This document shows, piece by piece, positions 8,301-17,200 of a stretch of DNA of 64,000 bases. The notes under the pieces were generated by a model, which was not told the origin of the DNA, did no database searches, and saw nothing but the letters and a program-made list of their open reading frames with translations. The stretch lies in contig NZ_CP007203.1 in NCBI RefSeq assembly GCF_000340565.2, positions 1,974,228-2,038,227 of the forward strand. The letters are read 5' to 3'. Both the position numbers and the translations under genes were made by a program. The stretch is from Nodularia spumigena CCY9414. GTDB taxonomy: Bacteria > Cyanobacteriota > Cyanobacteriia > Cyanobacteriales > Nostocaceae. The stretch's first letter is position 1. The number at the start of each line of letters is the position of its first letter.

Positions 8301-9599
8301 TCACCGACTATCCCATTCTTGGGCTGCATCTTCTAAGGCTTGCTCTACAGTCTTTTGTTCTAACATTGCTGCTTGCAAATTTTCATAAATTGCCTTTTGC
8401 AGACGTTTAGAATCTTTCAAAGTTGGAGTTAAAATCTCTGCTTGTTGCAATTGTTTAGCACTAATTACCCTCGCCCTTTCCACTGTGGAAGCCGTATCAG
8501 GAACATTTTGAAAGTAACTATCTGCCAGTGCCTTCTTTGTAGATGGTAACACATTAGCAGCTTTGGCAAAAGCTAGCTGATTTTCGTCATTGGTGAGAAA
8601 TAAAGCAAACTTGACCGCAGCGTCCGGGTGTTTGCTGGCGCGGGGGACAACGACATTCATCACAGCCACATTTTTTTTACCAGTATCACCAGTCAATTGG
8701 GGTGCTATGGCTGAAGCTGCGGCAATTTGTGGCGCATTATTGGCTATAGTCTTGAGAAACTCAGGCCCAGAAGCCAAAAAAGCCGTTTGTCCAGACTGGT
8801 ATAAATCAATTGCATGGCGATGTCCTTGGGTTAAAGATTCTCTGGGAAGTAGCCCTTTTTTATACAAATCTACCCAGTATTGAAACGCTGCTTTACCTTC
8901 TGGAGAATTAAAAGCCGCCTTACCCTCGGTATTTACTAGAGTGACTCCCATTTGCACAAATGATTCTAAAACTTCTCCGGAATCTTGCGGTGCAAAAGTC
9001 ACAAAAAAAGCATATTTCCCGGTCTTATCTTGAATTTTCTGGGCAAAATCTGCTAATTCTGCGTAGGTTGCTGGTGGTTGAGTGATACCTGCCTGTTTTA
9101 ATAAATCAATGTTATAAATAGTTAACCGTGTAGTGAGGTACCAGGGAATACCAAAACTCTTACCATTGAGGGTGCTAGCTTGCCAGATATTCGGTAGATA
9201 GGAGGAACGTTCTGCATCTGAGATTTTTGTATCCAAGTCTAACCACGCATTTCTTCCCGCCAGTTGGGAAGCAAAAACTGGGTTGAGATTCACAACATCA
9301 GGTGGCGTATTTGCTGAAACAGCTGTTAAAATCTTGTTCTCCATTGCCGACCAAGGTATATCCACCCAGTTTACCTTTATACCGGAATTTTGAGTTTCAA
9401 AATTCCCAATTAGGCTTTGGAAATAGTCGTTGAATTGAGGTTGGAGTTGCATTGTCCAAAACTCAACAGTCGCCTCTGCTGAAGCAGGCTGTTGTGTATT
9501 TTTACCAACATTGGCAGCGCTACAACTTACCATCCAACTGGTTAATAAGCCAATTAACGCCCAAGCAGCCAGTTGTTTGAATTTTCGCAATTGCATCAT
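8301..9599 (-). CDS. ABC transporter extracellular solute-binding lipoprotein (family 1, sugar type)
   Basis: 432 residues. The N-terminus has a lipobox (SWMVSC, acylation at C26), so the protein is tethered outside the inner membrane. The mature part follows the family 1 extracellular solute-binding fold: EFWTMQLQPQF, VNWVDIPWSAMENKIL, PPDVVNLNP, and later AVMNVVVPRASKHPDAAVKF and FALFLTNDENQLAF. These proteins deliver sugars or related solutes to a permease pair. No permease or ATPase gene lies next to it, so it must work with components encoded elsewhere. The ligand cannot be deduced. Confidence 0.9.
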   Translation of the reverse strand: MMQLRKFKQLAAWALIGLLTSWMVSCSAANVGKNTQQPASAEATVEFWTMQLQPQFNDYFQSLIGNFETQNSGIKVNWVDIPWSAMENKILTAVSANTPPDVVNLNPVFASQLAGRNAWLDLDTKISDAERSSYLPNIWQASTLNGKSFGIPWYLTTRLTIYNIDLLKQAGITQPPATYAELADFAQKIQDKTGKYAFFVTFAPQDSGEVLESFVQMGVTLVNTEGKAAFNSPEGKAAFQYWVDLYKKGLLPRESLTQGHRHAIDLYQSGQTAFLASGPEFLKTIANNAPQIAAASAIAPQLTGDTGKKNVAVMNVVVPRASKHPDAAVKFALFLTNDENQLAFAKAANVLPSTKKALADSYFQNVPDTASTVERARVISAKQLQQAEILTPTLKDSKRLQKAIYENLQAAMLEQKTVEQALEDAAQEWDSR

Positions 9600-9740
9600 C
9601 TTAGCAGTATTATTACGCTTGATCGGGGTGAAAAAATTATGGAAAATTGTCGAGATTATAGGCTAAATCAGTTACTTAGTCATCAGCAAATTCTTTAGTA
9701 TCATTTAAATTTACTATTTAGCAGTCTACCGGGGAAAACT

Positions 9741-10847
9741 GTGGTTAAAAGCTTCAATAATCTGTTGAGCAAATTTAATAAAGGGGTAGGTATTGAACTT
9801 ACACCAGAACGAGTGAATTTAGTTCAGCTACGCAAGCAGCGCCAAGGCTTGAAATTAGCAGCGCTGACATCAGTACCGGTCCCCGCAGGTGTAATTGTCG
9901 ATGGTCAAATTATTGACATTTCCACAATGGCGGAATTAATTCAGCAAGCACTGGCTCAGAGTAAAATCAAAACCTCTCGTGTGGCTACTGGTGTACCAGG
10001 ACGAGATTCTATAGTCCGTGTAATACATGTGCCGGCTGAGTTAGACGACAAAGAATTAAGGGATATGGTATTAAACCACGAAGCCGGGTTGTATTTACCC
10101 TATGCTCGTGAAGAAGCTGATGTAGATTATCAAAAACTTGGCTACTTTGTAGATGATGATGGCATTGAAAAAGTCCAGGTTTTGTTAGCAGCTACCCGCA
10201 AGGAAATAACTGATACCTATCTTAGTACTTTTGAACAGGCAGGATTGCAAGTCGATATTTTAGAGATTAACAGTTTTGCCCTGATTCGGACAATTCGTGA
10301 TCAACTGCGGCAATTCGGGCTGGAAGAAGCGGCTGTAGTCGTTGATATCGAGTTCGATAGTACAGAAATAGTGATTTTGATTAATGGCGTACCGCAATTT
10401 TCGCGCAGTGTGCCTATTGGTACTTATCAAATGCAAATGGCTATCTCTAGGGCGATGAGTTTACCTACATCACGGGATATGGGATTGTTACAAGGAATGG
10501 TTATTCCCGCAAATCCTCTAGATGGTGGGCAGACTGGAGTTACTGACATCAATCCTAGTCTGGCAGCTTTATTGAGAGTTTTGGGTGAACTCACAGATGA
10601 ACTGCGCCGTTCTATCCATTTTTACATCAGTCAAAGTGAAAACTTGGAGGTGGTGGAGATTTTCTTAGCAGGGCCAGGGGGCGGACTACAACAGCTAGAT
10701 GAGTTTTTCAGTCAAAGACTGGGCTTACCAACTACTCAAATTGATCCCATTGGGTTTTTGTCTTTGCAAGTTGATGAGGAAAAGTACCCCAAAGGAGAAC
10801 GTTGTGGGTTAGGGATAATACTTGGTCTGGGAATGCGGGAGGTGTGA
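9741..10847 (+). CDS. pilM: Type IV pilus assembly protein PilM
   Basis: 368 residues with the actin/FtsA-like fold of PilM, the cytoplasmic ring component that binds the PilN tail and links the pilus motor to the envelope complex. Conserved features include GIELTPERVNLVQLRKQRQG at the start, VATGVPGRDSIVRVI, AVVVDIEFDSTEIVIL (phosphate 2-type motif) and EIFLAGPGGGLQQL. The GTG start at 9741 sits after GGGGAAAA. It is the first of four co-directional genes, pilM-pilN-pilO-pilQ, separated by 4 bp from pilN. Pili of this type drive motility, DNA uptake and hormogonium gliding in this group. Confidence 0.94.
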   Translation: MVKSFNNLLSKFNKGVGIELTPERVNLVQLRKQRQGLKLAALTSVPVPAGVIVDGQIIDISTMAELIQQALAQSKIKTSRVATGVPGRDSIVRVIHVPAELDDKELRDMVLNHEAGLYLPYAREEADVDYQKLGYFVDDDGIEKVQVLLAATRKEITDTYLSTFEQAGLQVDILEINSFALIRTIRDQLRQFGLEEAAVVVDIEFDSTEIVILINGVPQFSRSVPIGTYQMQMAISRAMSLPTSRDMGLLQGMVIPANPLDGGQTGVTDINPSLAALLRVLGELTDELRRSIHFYISQSENLEVVEIFLAGPGGGLQQLDEFFSQRLGLPTTQIDPIGFLSLQVDEEKYPKGERCGLGIILGLGMREV

Positions 10848-10851
10848 CAAA

Positions 10852-11616
10852 ATGTACAGTTTAGATGTTAATTTTCTGAAAGACCGCGCTGGTTACGAAA
10901 CCACGGCGAAAAAAAGACTGGAATTTAAAATGCCGGAGGGAGATTTAACACCACTGTTTGTGGGTCTGGTTATTGGTATTGGTATTCCGGCTTTTTGCGG
11001 GGCTGGTTGGTGGTTTTTGCAAGGGAAAAATACTGAATTACAGCAGGAGATAGCACAATTAGAGCAAGAAAACAAGAAGTTAGAAGTTGAGATTGGTAAT
11101 ATTAACAAAATTCGGGAGGAGACAAAACTAGTTAAAGCGGAAACACAGGGTTTAGTGACAGTGTTTGATCAAATTCGCCCTTGGTCTGCTATGTTACAAG
11201 ATTTACGCGATCGCATTCCAGCAGCAGTGCAAATTGAAACCATCCAGCAAATTGAACCCACTTCCCCAGGACGAGGACAGCAACCCACCAAACTGGTTGC
11301 AGGATTGGAAATTACCGGAATTGCTAGTTCTTTCAACGATGTCAATGATTTTGTCTTGACTTTGCAACAGTCTAAATTCTTAGAGTCGTCCGACAGCAAA
11401 ATTACCACAGCCACCTTAGTAGATGCACCACTACCACCAGGTACTAATGAAAATGATGTGGAAATCAAACTACCACCAGTAGTGCGGTACACAATAAAAT
11501 CAACTATGAGTGATGTTCCGGCTTCTGAGTTAATGCGGGAATTAGAGCAAAAAGGCGCAGTGGGTTTAGTCAGTAGAATTCGCAGTATCCAAGAAATAGG
11601 AGTCATTTCAAAATGA
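10852..11616 (+). CDS. pilN: Type IV pilus inner-membrane protein PilN
   Basis: 254 residues. A short cytoplasmic N-terminus beginning MYSLDVNFLKDR corresponds to the PilM-binding peptide of PilN. One transmembrane helix spans about 34-56, and a coiled coil follows at 60-100 (LQQEIAQLEQENKKLEVEI). The periplasmic part has the ferredoxin-like fold region that pairs with PilO. I start at ATG 10852 because upstream codons in the frame overlap pilM. The stop overlaps the pilO start by four bases. Confidence 0.92.
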   Translation: MYSLDVNFLKDRAGYETTAKKRLEFKMPEGDLTPLFVGLVIGIGIPAFCGAGWWFLQGKNTELQQEIAQLEQENKKLEVEIGNINKIREETKLVKAETQGLVTVFDQIRPWSAMLQDLRDRIPAAVQIETIQQIEPTSPGRGQQPTKLVAGLEITGIASSFNDVNDFVLTLQQSKFLESSDSKITTATLVDAPLPPGTNENDVEIKLPPVVRYTIKSTMSDVPASELMRELEQKGAVGLVSRIRSIQEIGVISK

Positions 11617-12395
11617 CAGTCAGTCAAGATTTGAATTTTGATGAACAAAGTGGGGAATTCGGTTCAGAAGCATCAGCACCAGTAATTTTTGGTATTACCC
11701 TCACACCCAAAATAATGGGCATTCTCCTGGGTGTATTGGGAATTGGGGGAGCAGCATATATGATACTCAACATGATCATGCCAGCATGGGAAACTTATCA
11801 GCAGCGACGAACACAAGCTAATGATTTGCAAGGTCAAGTTGACCAAAAACAAGCCAGTGTTAAACAAATTGGGCAAGTAAAGGCGGAATTAGCCCAAGCA
11901 AAGCAAGAAACCATCCAGGTGTTAAGTTTATTTGCCGATGAAAACACCTTAGATACTCTATTACTGGATATAAATCGTTTAGTTGAGTCTGGTAATGCTG
12001 AAGTTCCGGCTAATGCAGTCACAGCCAAACTGCAAAAATTTGAGCCAGACTCAGAGCCTCCAGAACCAATTACTGATGGCTCTCTCGGACCTACTGTAGA
12101 TGGCAAATTGAAACGCAGTAGTATTAAGGTGGAAATTGAGGGAACTTTTGCACAAACGCAATCAATTATGCGTAATATTGAGCGTTTGCAGCCGTTGTTA
12201 ATTGTTAAAAATTATCAAGCGAGATTGACTCCTGAACCGACTAATAACTCACAAGACGAAGAAGAAGTGATTGTTCGGGTAGGACCAGCACCCATTACTA
12301 CCTCTTTTGAACTACAGCCATTAATGCCACTTAATCCAGAGGAAATTGCAGCTAGAAAGGCTCAGGAGGCGGAAGCAGCAGCCCCGAAGAAATAA
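11613..12395 (+). CDS. pilO: Type IV pilus inner-membrane protein PilO
   Basis: 260 residues. Cytoplasmic segment 1-33, one transmembrane helix (about 35-57), a coiled-coil stretch and a periplasmic domain, the usual PilO plan. It dimerises with PilN to form the alignment complex between PilM and the secretin. ATGA overlap with the pilN stop implies coupled translation. The C-terminus is Ala/Glu-rich (EEIAARKAQEAEAAAPKK), as seen in cyanobacterial PilO. A 77-bp gap follows before pilQ. Confidence 0.9.
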   Translation: MTVSQDLNFDEQSGEFGSEASAPVIFGITLTPKIMGILLGVLGIGGAAYMILNMIMPAWETYQQRRTQANDLQGQVDQKQASVKQIGQVKAELAQAKQETIQVLSLFADENTLDTLLLDINRLVESGNAEVPANAVTAKLQKFEPDSEPPEPITDGSLGPTVDGKLKRSSIKVEIEGTFAQTQSIMRNIERLQPLLIVKNYQARLTPEPTNNSQDEEEVIVRVGPAPITTSFELQPLMPLNPEEIAARKAQEAEAAAPKK

Positions 12396-12472
12396 AGTGT
12401 TGAGTACAAAGACGAAGAGTATTACTCAAAAATAGTTGGTGAATAGGTGTTTTATATAGTGAGGAATGAACG

Positions 12473-14953
12473 GTGAAACAATTTCACGGTAATGGTGTGA
12501 TCTTAGGCGCTGCTGCTTTTGCATTTATTGCAGCGCAACCAGCAGCAGCCCAAATTGCTCAAATAACTGGGGTGAAGCTCAATCCAGTTAATGGGGGAGT
12601 GAGCGTAGTTTTGCAAACTTCTTCCGGGTCGCGTCCCCAAGTTTTCACCACAAAAAGAGGTAATGCTTTAGTCTCAGATATTATTAACACTCAATTGCGT
12701 TTACCACAAGGCAATAATTTTCGCCAAGATAACCCGGCGGCGGGAATTGCTTCGGTGGAAGTTATGCAACTGGATGCCAATAGTATCCGGGTAATGGTGA
12801 CTGGTAGTAATAACGTCCCCACCAGTCAACCTTTGGTGCGAAAGTCCAATGAAATTACTCTCAGTTTTACGCCATCTGCAACTACAGCCTCAACAGGAAC
12901 ACCCTCGGCTTCAACTCCAGCCCCATCTACTCCAGATGTTCTGGTTCCTAACCCAAAAATCTCCATTGACGGCAGACCTGCGCCACCAGCTAGCCCTAGT
13001 CAACCTGTGAGTCAAGCGCCGCCTTTTTTACCCAGAGCCGTCGCCCCACCGGTGGGAGATATCTCTGTTTCTAATACAGATGCGTCTCCTACCACCATTG
13101 ACTTAGGCACAAACGAACGTGTACCCCGTTTAGTATTGAGAGATGCACCAGTCCGCGAGGTTTTGTCATTGCTGGCTCGTGCGGCTGGGATGAATTTGGC
13201 TTATGCAGGAGGAGAAGATGATGATAAGCCAAATCAGCAAGCTTCTGGGGGTAGTTCTGATGAAGCTAAACCAATAGTTTATCAAACAATCTCTTTGGAT
13301 ATAGAAAACGAGCCAGTGCAAGATGTGTTTAACTACGTTTTGCGCCTGAGTGGTTTAGAAGCTAATCGCAGTGGACGCACGATTTTTGTGGGGCCTAAAC
13401 TGCCTAATTCTACTCGTGATGTTGTAGTACGTAACCTGAGACTGAATCAAGCAGCAGTACCAGACATTTTAAGGGTTTTAGTTAACTTGGGAGCAGAAAG
13501 TGCTGTCAATGCTGAACTAAAGACAACTAGGGTTACTACAGCGGTAATCGGCGAAGAAGATTCAGAAGAAAAAGAAACTGAAGATACAGAACTTACGGCT
13601 CAACGAATTAAATTTGTTGACTCAACTCCCATATTGCGAGGTTTACAAGTATCAGGAGACGTGCGAACCAATACTATTACATTGATTGGTCAGCCTAAGT
13701 TAGTTGAAATTGCGATGTCTCAAATTGTGCCGCTTGATCTTCGCCGTCGTCAAGTGGCAGTTAACGTCAGAATTATTGATGTTAACCTCTTAAATACTCA
13801 AGACCAGAATGCCAGTTTTTCCTTTGGTATTGGTAATAACTTCTTTGTTAGTGACGGTGGTGCAGCAGCGCTGAACTTTGGTGGTGTTAATCCTCCTAGT
13901 CAGTCTCAAGCACTTAACAGTTTAACTACCCCAACAGTTATCCCAAATCCTTATTCAGGATTTTCGGGTTTTGTTGACCCAAATAACCCCATCGCTGTCC
14001 CTGGAACTGGCGTGGGTCAAGTAGTTATTGATAGAGGGCGAATAACTGAAAATAGACCTGGAGGTGCTGCGATCTTTCCCAGTCCTCTTAGTGGAGTTTC
14101 ATCCGATCCATTTCAGACAGGGATTAGGAATATCACACAAGGAACACCGACTGTCACCACTATCACTGATGTTCCTGCTGTTCCTCCGACTTTTGATGCT
14201 GAAGGTAATCTCACCAGCCCTGGTAGTCCTGCTACTACAACGACTCAAACTACTCTCGGAACCCCAGGGTCAATTATCACTAGTCTTCCATCACTTTATC
14301 AGTACCCTAAACGTCTTCTTGCGAGTTTGCAAGCTCAAATCCAAAATGGCAATGCCAAAATTTTGACTGACCCCACTTTAATTGTGCAAGAAGGTCAAAC
14401 GGCTGACGTTAGATTAACTCAAGAAGTTGTGGGTAATATTATTAGGGAAATAACTCGTGGTGATGGCACTTCTTCAGAATCCGTTACAGCTGATAAAGTA
14501 AACGTAGGTTTAACTCTAGCTGTGAAAGTTGACCGAATAGATGATAATGGTTTTGTCTCCCTTTCTGTGTCCCCAAGTGTTTCATCTCCTCAAGCTCCAG
14601 CCGAAATAAATTTGGGTGGTAGTGGTAGCCAAAGAATATTTTTGGTTTCTACACGTTCGCTGACTTCTGGTACTATTCGCCTGCGAGATGGTCAGACCCT
14701 AATTCTCTCAGGTATCATTCAAGAGTCAGACCGAACAAGTGTTTCTAAGCTTCCTATTTTGGGTGATCTTCCTCTGATTGGTTCGCTGTTTAGAAGAACA
14801 AACAGACAAAATCAGCGTCAGGAGGTAATTGTGCTACTCACACCTCAAATTATGGATGACTCTGAGAACTCGGCTTATGGCTATAATTACACCCCCAGCC
14901 CAGAGGTACGGCAAATGCTTGAGCGTCGTGGGTTGAATGCGCCGAGGCGATAA
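12473..14953 (+). CDS. pilQ: Type IV pilus secretin PilQ with AMIN domain
   Basis: 826 residues forming the outer-membrane pore for the pilus. A signal peptide (1-27, ending AAA-Q) is followed by an AMIN domain (about 29-135, peptidoglycan or envelope anchoring), a Pro/Ser/Thr-rich linker (136-205), STN and secretin-N modules (RVPRLVLRDAPVREVLSLLA; RNTITLIGQ...), then the secretin core near the C-terminus with GQTLILSGIIQESD and KLPILGDLPLIGSLFRR and the terminal EVIVLLTPQIMDD. The long Gly/Pro/Thr-rich stretch at about 455-600 before the core is typical of cyanobacterial versions. Start GTG 12473. Last gene of the pil operon. Confidence 0.94.
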   Translation: MKQFHGNGVILGAAAFAFIAAQPAAAQIAQITGVKLNPVNGGVSVVLQTSSGSRPQVFTTKRGNALVSDIINTQLRLPQGNNFRQDNPAAGIASVEVMQLDANSIRVMVTGSNNVPTSQPLVRKSNEITLSFTPSATTASTGTPSASTPAPSTPDVLVPNPKISIDGRPAPPASPSQPVSQAPPFLPRAVAPPVGDISVSNTDASPTTIDLGTNERVPRLVLRDAPVREVLSLLARAAGMNLAYAGGEDDDKPNQQASGGSSDEAKPIVYQTISLDIENEPVQDVFNYVLRLSGLEANRSGRTIFVGPKLPNSTRDVVVRNLRLNQAAVPDILRVLVNLGAESAVNAELKTTRVTTAVIGEEDSEEKETEDTELTAQRIKFVDSTPILRGLQVSGDVRTNTITLIGQPKLVEIAMSQIVPLDLRRRQVAVNVRIIDVNLLNTQDQNASFSFGIGNNFFVSDGGAAALNFGGVNPPSQSQALNSLTTPTVIPNPYSGFSGFVDPNNPIAVPGTGVGQVVIDRGRITENRPGGAAIFPSPLSGVSSDPFQTGIRNITQGTPTVTTITDVPAVPPTFDAEGNLTSPGSPATTTTQTTLGTPGSIITSLPSLYQYPKRLLASLQAQIQNGNAKILTDPTLIVQEGQTADVRLTQEVVGNIIREITRGDGTSSESVTADKVNVGLTLAVKVDRIDDNGFVSLSVSPSVSSPQAPAEINLGGSGSQRIFLVSTRSLTSGTIRLRDGQTLILSGIIQESDRTSVSKLPILGDLPLIGSLFRRTNRQNQRQEVIVLLTPQIMDDSENSAYGYNYTPSPEVRQMLERRGLNAPRR

Positions 14954-15433
14954 GTAGCCCTGGAACCCTGAGAAATCGCAGCTAGACAAACCAAGTCCGC
15001 CTGCGCGGACTAATAGGAAATTCTGAATTTCAAACCCGCGTCGGTGGTCACTGAGCAGTTCGACAAGCTCACTGTAACACTTGTCGAAGTGCGGGTTTTA
15101 TCTATTTCTTGTTTTGGAATTTGGAAATTTGAAATTGACAGCCAGGGCATTTCATCAGTATTTTTGCAAGTTTATGTATAATTTCTCGTGAAAAAACACT
15201 GAAAAATCACAAAAAATCCTGAAATCTATATAAATTAATGGTTTCATCTATCCACTTCAGGCTACAACACCTTAGAATGATTCATTGAAAAGTCGAGCCG
15301 ATGGGATGTACAGCCATTTTTTATGTAAATACTTCCAAAGGACGACTTTTGTAATTCTCTGTTTGGAGAATTAATTAAAGATGCCACAGAGTGCAACAGT
15401 AAAGAATCTCAAGTAAACATCAAGGAGTTTGAT
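14954..15433. other. 480-bp intergenic region between pilQ and HU gene
   Basis: No gene seen. It contains a GTCCGCcTGCGCGGAC hairpin (about 14995-15010), the large AAACCCGC/GCGGGTTT hairpin at 15032-15098, and AT-rich DNA with the ribosome-binding site (AAGGAG) of the HU gene at the right edge. The promoter of the HU gene must lie in its right half. Confidence 0.6.
15032..15100 (+). terminator. Probable terminator hairpin after pilQ
   Basis: Outer arms AAACCCGC and GCGGGTTT enclose inner arms TTCGACAAG and CTTGTCGAA, followed by TTTT. The inner arms resemble an ACTGAGCTTGTCGAAGT sequence seen again at about 26530, so this is a dispersed repeat doubling as a likely terminator. Confidence 0.6.
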
Positions 15434-15736
15434 ATGAACAAGGGTGAATTAGTTGATGCTGTGTCTGAAAAGGCTAGTGTTACCAAAAAACAAGCCGATG
15501 CTGTGTTAACTGCGGCGTTGGAAACGATTATCGAAGCTGTTTCTTCTGGCGATAAAGTCACGCTAGTCGGATTTGGTTCCTTTGAATCTCGCGAACGCAA
15601 GGCTCGTGAAGGTCGTAACCCCAAAACCAATGAAAAGATGGAAATCCCTGCCACCAGGGTTCCTGCTTTCTCTGCTGGTAAGCTTTTTAGAGAAAAGGTT
15701 GCACCCCCAAAAGAACCCAAAGAAGTAAAAGAATAG
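15434..15736 (+). CDS. hup: HU-type DNA-binding protein
   Basis: 100 residues of the HU/IHF family, the dimeric nucleoid protein that bends DNA. The body-forming N-terminus (MNKGELVDAVSEKASVTKKQ), the VTLVGFGSFESRERKAREGR saddle and the DNA-intercalating RNPKTNEKMEIPATRVPAF arm with its conserved proline are all present. A short Pro/Lys tail (APPKEPKEVKE) extends the normal 90-residue core. AAGGAG lies 8 bp before ATG. In Anabaena the single HU protein is tied to heterocyst differentiation; that link is family knowledge, not visible here. Confidence 0.95.
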   Translation: MNKGELVDAVSEKASVTKKQADAVLTAALETIIEAVSSGDKVTLVGFGSFESRERKAREGRNPKTNEKMEIPATRVPAFSAGKLFREKVAPPKEPKEVKE

Positions 15737-15762
15737 ATCACATTTTAGGAGACCTCTTTTTG

Positions 15763-16929
15763 ATGCGGCAACCAGTTCACGGCGGAAATTTAGTTTGGGC
15801 AGCAGCACTAGCTGGTTGTCCACCTGAAGCTATTGTGGATTTTTCTGCCAGCATCAGTCCATTGGGGCCACCAAAGAGTGCGATCGCCGCTATTTATTCT
15901 CAAGTTGGTAATCTTAGACACTATCCTAACCCAGACTACAGTGACCTAAGACTTGCTCTGGGTCGCTTTCATCAACTACCTTCTGAGTGGATTTTGCCAG
16001 GGAATGGTTCAGCAGAATTACTGACTTTAGCAGGTAGAGAGTTAGCAAACTTATCCGCAACAACGTTAATTACTCCAGCCTTTGGCGATTATTACCGCAC
16101 CCTCACGGCATACAACGCTAAAATTCTGGAGTTTCCCCTTTCTTTAGATGGGGAATGGGGAATGGGAAATGAGATGGAAAAATTTCTTACCCCCTGCCCC
16201 CGGCACCCTGCCCCCCTGCCTCTTCCCCCCTGCCCCCGGCACCCTGCCCCCCTGCCTCTTCCTCCATCCGCAAGTTCGGGATTATTGCTGAATAATCCTC
16301 ATAATCCCACGGGGAGGTTATTCTCACGAGAGGCGATTTTGCCTTATTTGGAGGAATACGCTTTGGTGGTGGTGGATGAGGCGTTTATGGATTTTGTGCC
16401 ACCTGATGCGGAACAAAGCCTAATTGGGGTGGTACAGGACTATCCAAATTTAGTAGTATTGCGATCGCTCACGAAATTTTACAGTCTGCCGGGACTAAGA
16501 TTAGGATATGCGATCGCTCACCCTGAGCGTCTTTCTCTATGGCAATCATGGCGCGATCCTTGGCCTGTAAATACCTTAGCCGCAGCCGCAGCAGTTGCAG
16601 CCGTCCAAGACCAAGAGTTTCAAGAACTCACCTGGAAATGGCTAACACCGGCACGAAACCAACTTTTTCAAGGTTTAGCCTCAATTCCCGGTTTACAGCC
16701 TCTAGAGGGCGCTGCTAACTTCTTACTGGTGAAATCAGAACAATCGGTTTTGCAGTTACAAAAAAAATTACTCCAGCATCACCAAATTTTAATTCGTGAT
16801 TGCCTGAGTTTTAAAGAATTAGGCGATCGCTTTTTCCGAGTTGCTGTCCGTTCCGAGGCTGATAACCAACGTTTATTAACAGCCTTATCTTCAATAACTG
16901 ATGAAGGTAGACCGATATCCCACAAATAA
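15763..16929 (+). CDS. cobD: CobD-like threonine-phosphate decarboxylase / PLP aminotransferase
   Basis: 388 residues of PLP fold-type I aminotransferase closest in layout to CobD, which makes aminopropanol phosphate for the cobalamin nucleotide loop; a histidinol-phosphate aminotransferase-like role is the alternative. It opens with QPVHGGNLVWAAALAG and DFSASISPLGPP, typical of CobD. The PLP lysine is K238 in SLTKFYSLPGLRLGYA, with NNPHNPTGRL and VVDEAFMDFV before it. ATG 15763 follows AGGAG. Residues 145-168 are a tandem 12-residue Pro-rich insertion encoded by repeat DNA, just before NNPHNPTG, so activity may be affected. Confidence 0.85.
   Translation: MRQPVHGGNLVWAAALAGCPPEAIVDFSASISPLGPPKSAIAAIYSQVGNLRHYPNPDYSDLRLALGRFHQLPSEWILPGNGSAELLTLAGRELANLSATTLITPAFGDYYRTLTAYNAKILEFPLSLDGEWGMGNEMEKFLTPCPRHPAPLPLPPCPRHPAPLPLPPSASSGLLLNNPHNPTGRLFSREAILPYLEEYALVVVDEAFMDFVPPDAEQSLIGVVQDYPNLVVLRSLTKFYSLPGLRLGYAIAHPERLSLWQSWRDPWPVNTLAAAAAVAAVQDQEFQELTWKWLTPARNQLFQGLASIPGLQPLEGAANFLLVKSEQSVLQLQKKLLQHHQILIRDCLSFKELGDRFFRVAVRSEADNQRLLTALSSITDEGRPISHK
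16195..16266. repeat. Two tandem 36-nt repeats inserted in frame in cobD
   Basis: Two direct 36-nt units (16195-16230 and 16231-16266) each encode CPRHPAPLPLPP. They are C-rich, of the CCCTGCCCCC type seen in intergenic STRR1-like arrays of this window (for example 33850-33885). Length divisible by three keeps the frame. Confidence 0.85.
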
Positions 16930-16930
16930 C

Positions 16931-16979
16931 GTAGAGACGTTGTAAAAAATCTAGAGACGTAAAACTGCAACGTCTCTAC
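16931..16979 (+). terminator. Hairpin after cobD
   Basis: Perfect 12-bp arms GTAGAGACGTTG and CAACGTCTCTAC, 25-bp loop, two bases after the cobD stop codon region. No clean T-run follows. The arms match the GTCTCTAC repeats seen in the MITE-like elements at 20826 and 31086. Confidence 0.55.
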
Positions 16980-17157
16980 AAAGGTTCAACGAAGATGCAT
17001 ATTGTAATTTGACAAATGACCAATGACCAATGGGATTTCCAAGAAATAAATTATCCATATTGTGGGGTGGGCATCTTGCCCGCCCTGATTAAAGGACGGG
17101 TAGGGACACCCATCCCACAAGAAAATTTGTCATGTTTTTTGATTTTTCAGTCCCAAT

Positions 17158-17200
17158 GACAAATGACCAATGACCAATGACCAATGACCAATGACAAATG
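17158..17200. repeat. STRR2-type TGACCAA array supplying a start codon
   Basis: About six heptamers of ATGACCA/ATGACAA, with earlier copies near 17012-17032. The last unit contains the ATG used by the flavoprotein gene at 17198. Confidence 0.75.
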
